The notes under the pieces were generated by a model. It was not told the DNA's origin. It was given only the letters and a program-made list of their open reading frames with translations, and made no database searches. From NCBI GenBank assembly GCA_016192105.1, contig JACPUV010000035.1, forward strand, positions 1 to 32,120: DNA of 32,120 bases, given 5' to 3'. The DNA comes from Sphingobacteriales bacterium. GTDB taxonomy: Bacteria; Bacteroidota; Bacteroidia; Chitinophagales; Chitinophagaceae. A program made the translations under genes and the position numbers. Shown one piece after another: positions 31,523 through 32,120 of this stretch (positions are counted from its first letter, which is position 1; each line of letters opens with the position of its first letter).

Positions 31523-32119
31523 TCATTTTGTATTTAAAAAGGCGCGGATCCCCTCTACCAGCACATCCAGTTGTTTGGTGGTTGTATATACATTCGGCGT
31601 GATCCGGACACCCACGATATTCTCCCAGGTAATGGCCACCGTATGCACTTTGAATTTATCCAGCAGGAATGTATCCAGTTCGCCGGGCTTACTGCCTTCA
31701 ATCCCCACATTACCGATGGCACAGCCCCATTTCGGATGCAGGGAAGTATTCAGTTTTACTTTCGGCAAGTCCTTTATTTTTTCCATCCAGTAGTTCTTCA
31801 GGTAATGCAGGCGCTTTTCTTTTCGCTCGCTCCCGATCATTTCATGGAATTCGATGGCTTTGCCGATCGCCTGTTCAATATAAAAGGGCCGGGTGCCCAG
31901 GGCCTCAAATTTCCGGATATCGTCTTTCAGCGGATTATCAACCGCGAACAGCGGGTAGATTGTTTTGATCTTCTCTTTCCGGACATATAATAAACCCGTT
32001 CCGATCGGCGCGTACAGCCATTTATGCAGACTGGCAGCAAAATAATCGGCATCGAGGTCGGGTATTTTAAAATCAAAATGGGCAAAACTGTGCGCTCCGT
32101 CCACCACCACTTCAATACC
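31523..32119 (-). CDS. Class V (PLP-dependent) aminotransferase, C-terminal part
   Basis: The frame is open to the right edge of the window, so the N-terminal part is missing. The visible 198 residues begin in the PLP-binding region: VVDGAHSFAHFDF contains the Asp that contacts the pyridine nitrogen, and FAASLHKWLYAPIGTGLLY contains the Schiff-base lysine (SLHKWL). A C-terminal domain follows, with HTVAITWENIVGVRITPNVY and LDVLVEGIRAFLN at the end. The pattern is that of isopenicillin N epimerase-like and cysteine desulfurase-like class V enzymes; the SLHKWL motif favours the epimerase-like group. It is on the same strand as the permease, 51 bases upstream of it. The substrate is unknown. Confidence 0.85.
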   Translation of the reverse strand, partial: GIEVVVDGAHSFAHFDFKIPDLDADYFAASLHKWLYAPIGTGLLYVRKEKIKTIYPLFAVDNPLKDDIRKFEALGTRPFYIEQAIGKAIEFHEMIGSERKEKRLHYLKNYWMEKIKDLPKVKLNTSLHPKWGCAIGNVGIEGSKPGELDTFLLDKFKVHTVAITWENIVGVRITPNVYTTTKQLDVLVEGIRAFLNTK

Positions 32120-32120
32120 C

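Overview
The window looks like chromosomal DNA of a Bacteroidota bacterium, most likely a member of the Chitinophagaceae or a close relative. Four things point there. Promoter boxes have the Bacteroidota form TTTG-N17..19-TAnnTTTG (best examples before the tRNA-tuf operon and before rplK). Shine-Dalgarno sequences are absent before most genes. The block rpsU-xerC-hpf-tRNAs-tuf-tRNA-Trp-secE-nusG-rplKAJL is present. There is also a type IX secretion (T9SS) pair of the PorU2/PorV2 kind.

Layout. (1) 2-409 (+): 3' part of a helix-hairpin-helix ComEA-like gene. (2) 564-7855 (-): translation block. Read on its own strand it runs rpsU, xerC, hpf, terminator, promoter, tRNA-Thr(TGT), tRNA-Tyr, tRNA-Gly, tRNA-Thr(GGT), tuf, tRNA-Trp, secE, nusG, terminator, promoter, rplK, rplA, rplJ, rplL, terminator. 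rpoB and rpoC do not follow rplL. (3) 7966-17106 (+): ribE, then a surface-glycan or lipid-modification run: acyltransferase 3, polyprenyl-phosphate-type GT2, SAM methyltransferase, fatty acid desaturase, zinc-ribbon SAM methyltransferase, YfhO-like membrane protein, second large membrane protein. (4) 17096-19800 (-): hscA preceded by an FkbM-like gene. (5) 19880-26128 (-): porV2-porU2. (6) 26368-28295 (+): tyrS and an alpha/beta hydrolase that appears to start at a CTG. (7) 28284-32119 (-): SGNH hydrolase, cyanophycinase, APC permease, and a class V aminotransferase cut by the window end.

How the parts work together. Block 2 supplies tRNAs, EF-Tu, the SecYEG subunit SecE, the transcription factor NusG, the L1 and L7/L12 stalk proteins, bS21 and a ribosome hibernation factor. 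In block 3 the GT2 and YfhO-like genes resemble the donor-synthesis and transfer halves of a CsbB/YfhO or Gtr glycosylation system. They are interleaved with acyl-chain and methyl-transfer enzymes, so I infer a pathway that decorates an envelope glycolipid or polysaccharide; the acceptor is unknown. Block 5 encodes a C25-family sortase-like protease with an outer-membrane PorV-family partner.

The points most worth a second look are: the GT2/YfhO/desaturase/methyltransferase module; a GGAGG tract held in a small hairpin loop before rpsU; the PorU2/PorV2 pair; quasi-palindromic spacers between the tRNAs; the CTG-start hydrolase; and the end of the ribosomal operon without rpoBC. No CRISPR array, insertion sequence, rRNA or prophage was seen. 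No gene-free stretch exceeds 300 bases.
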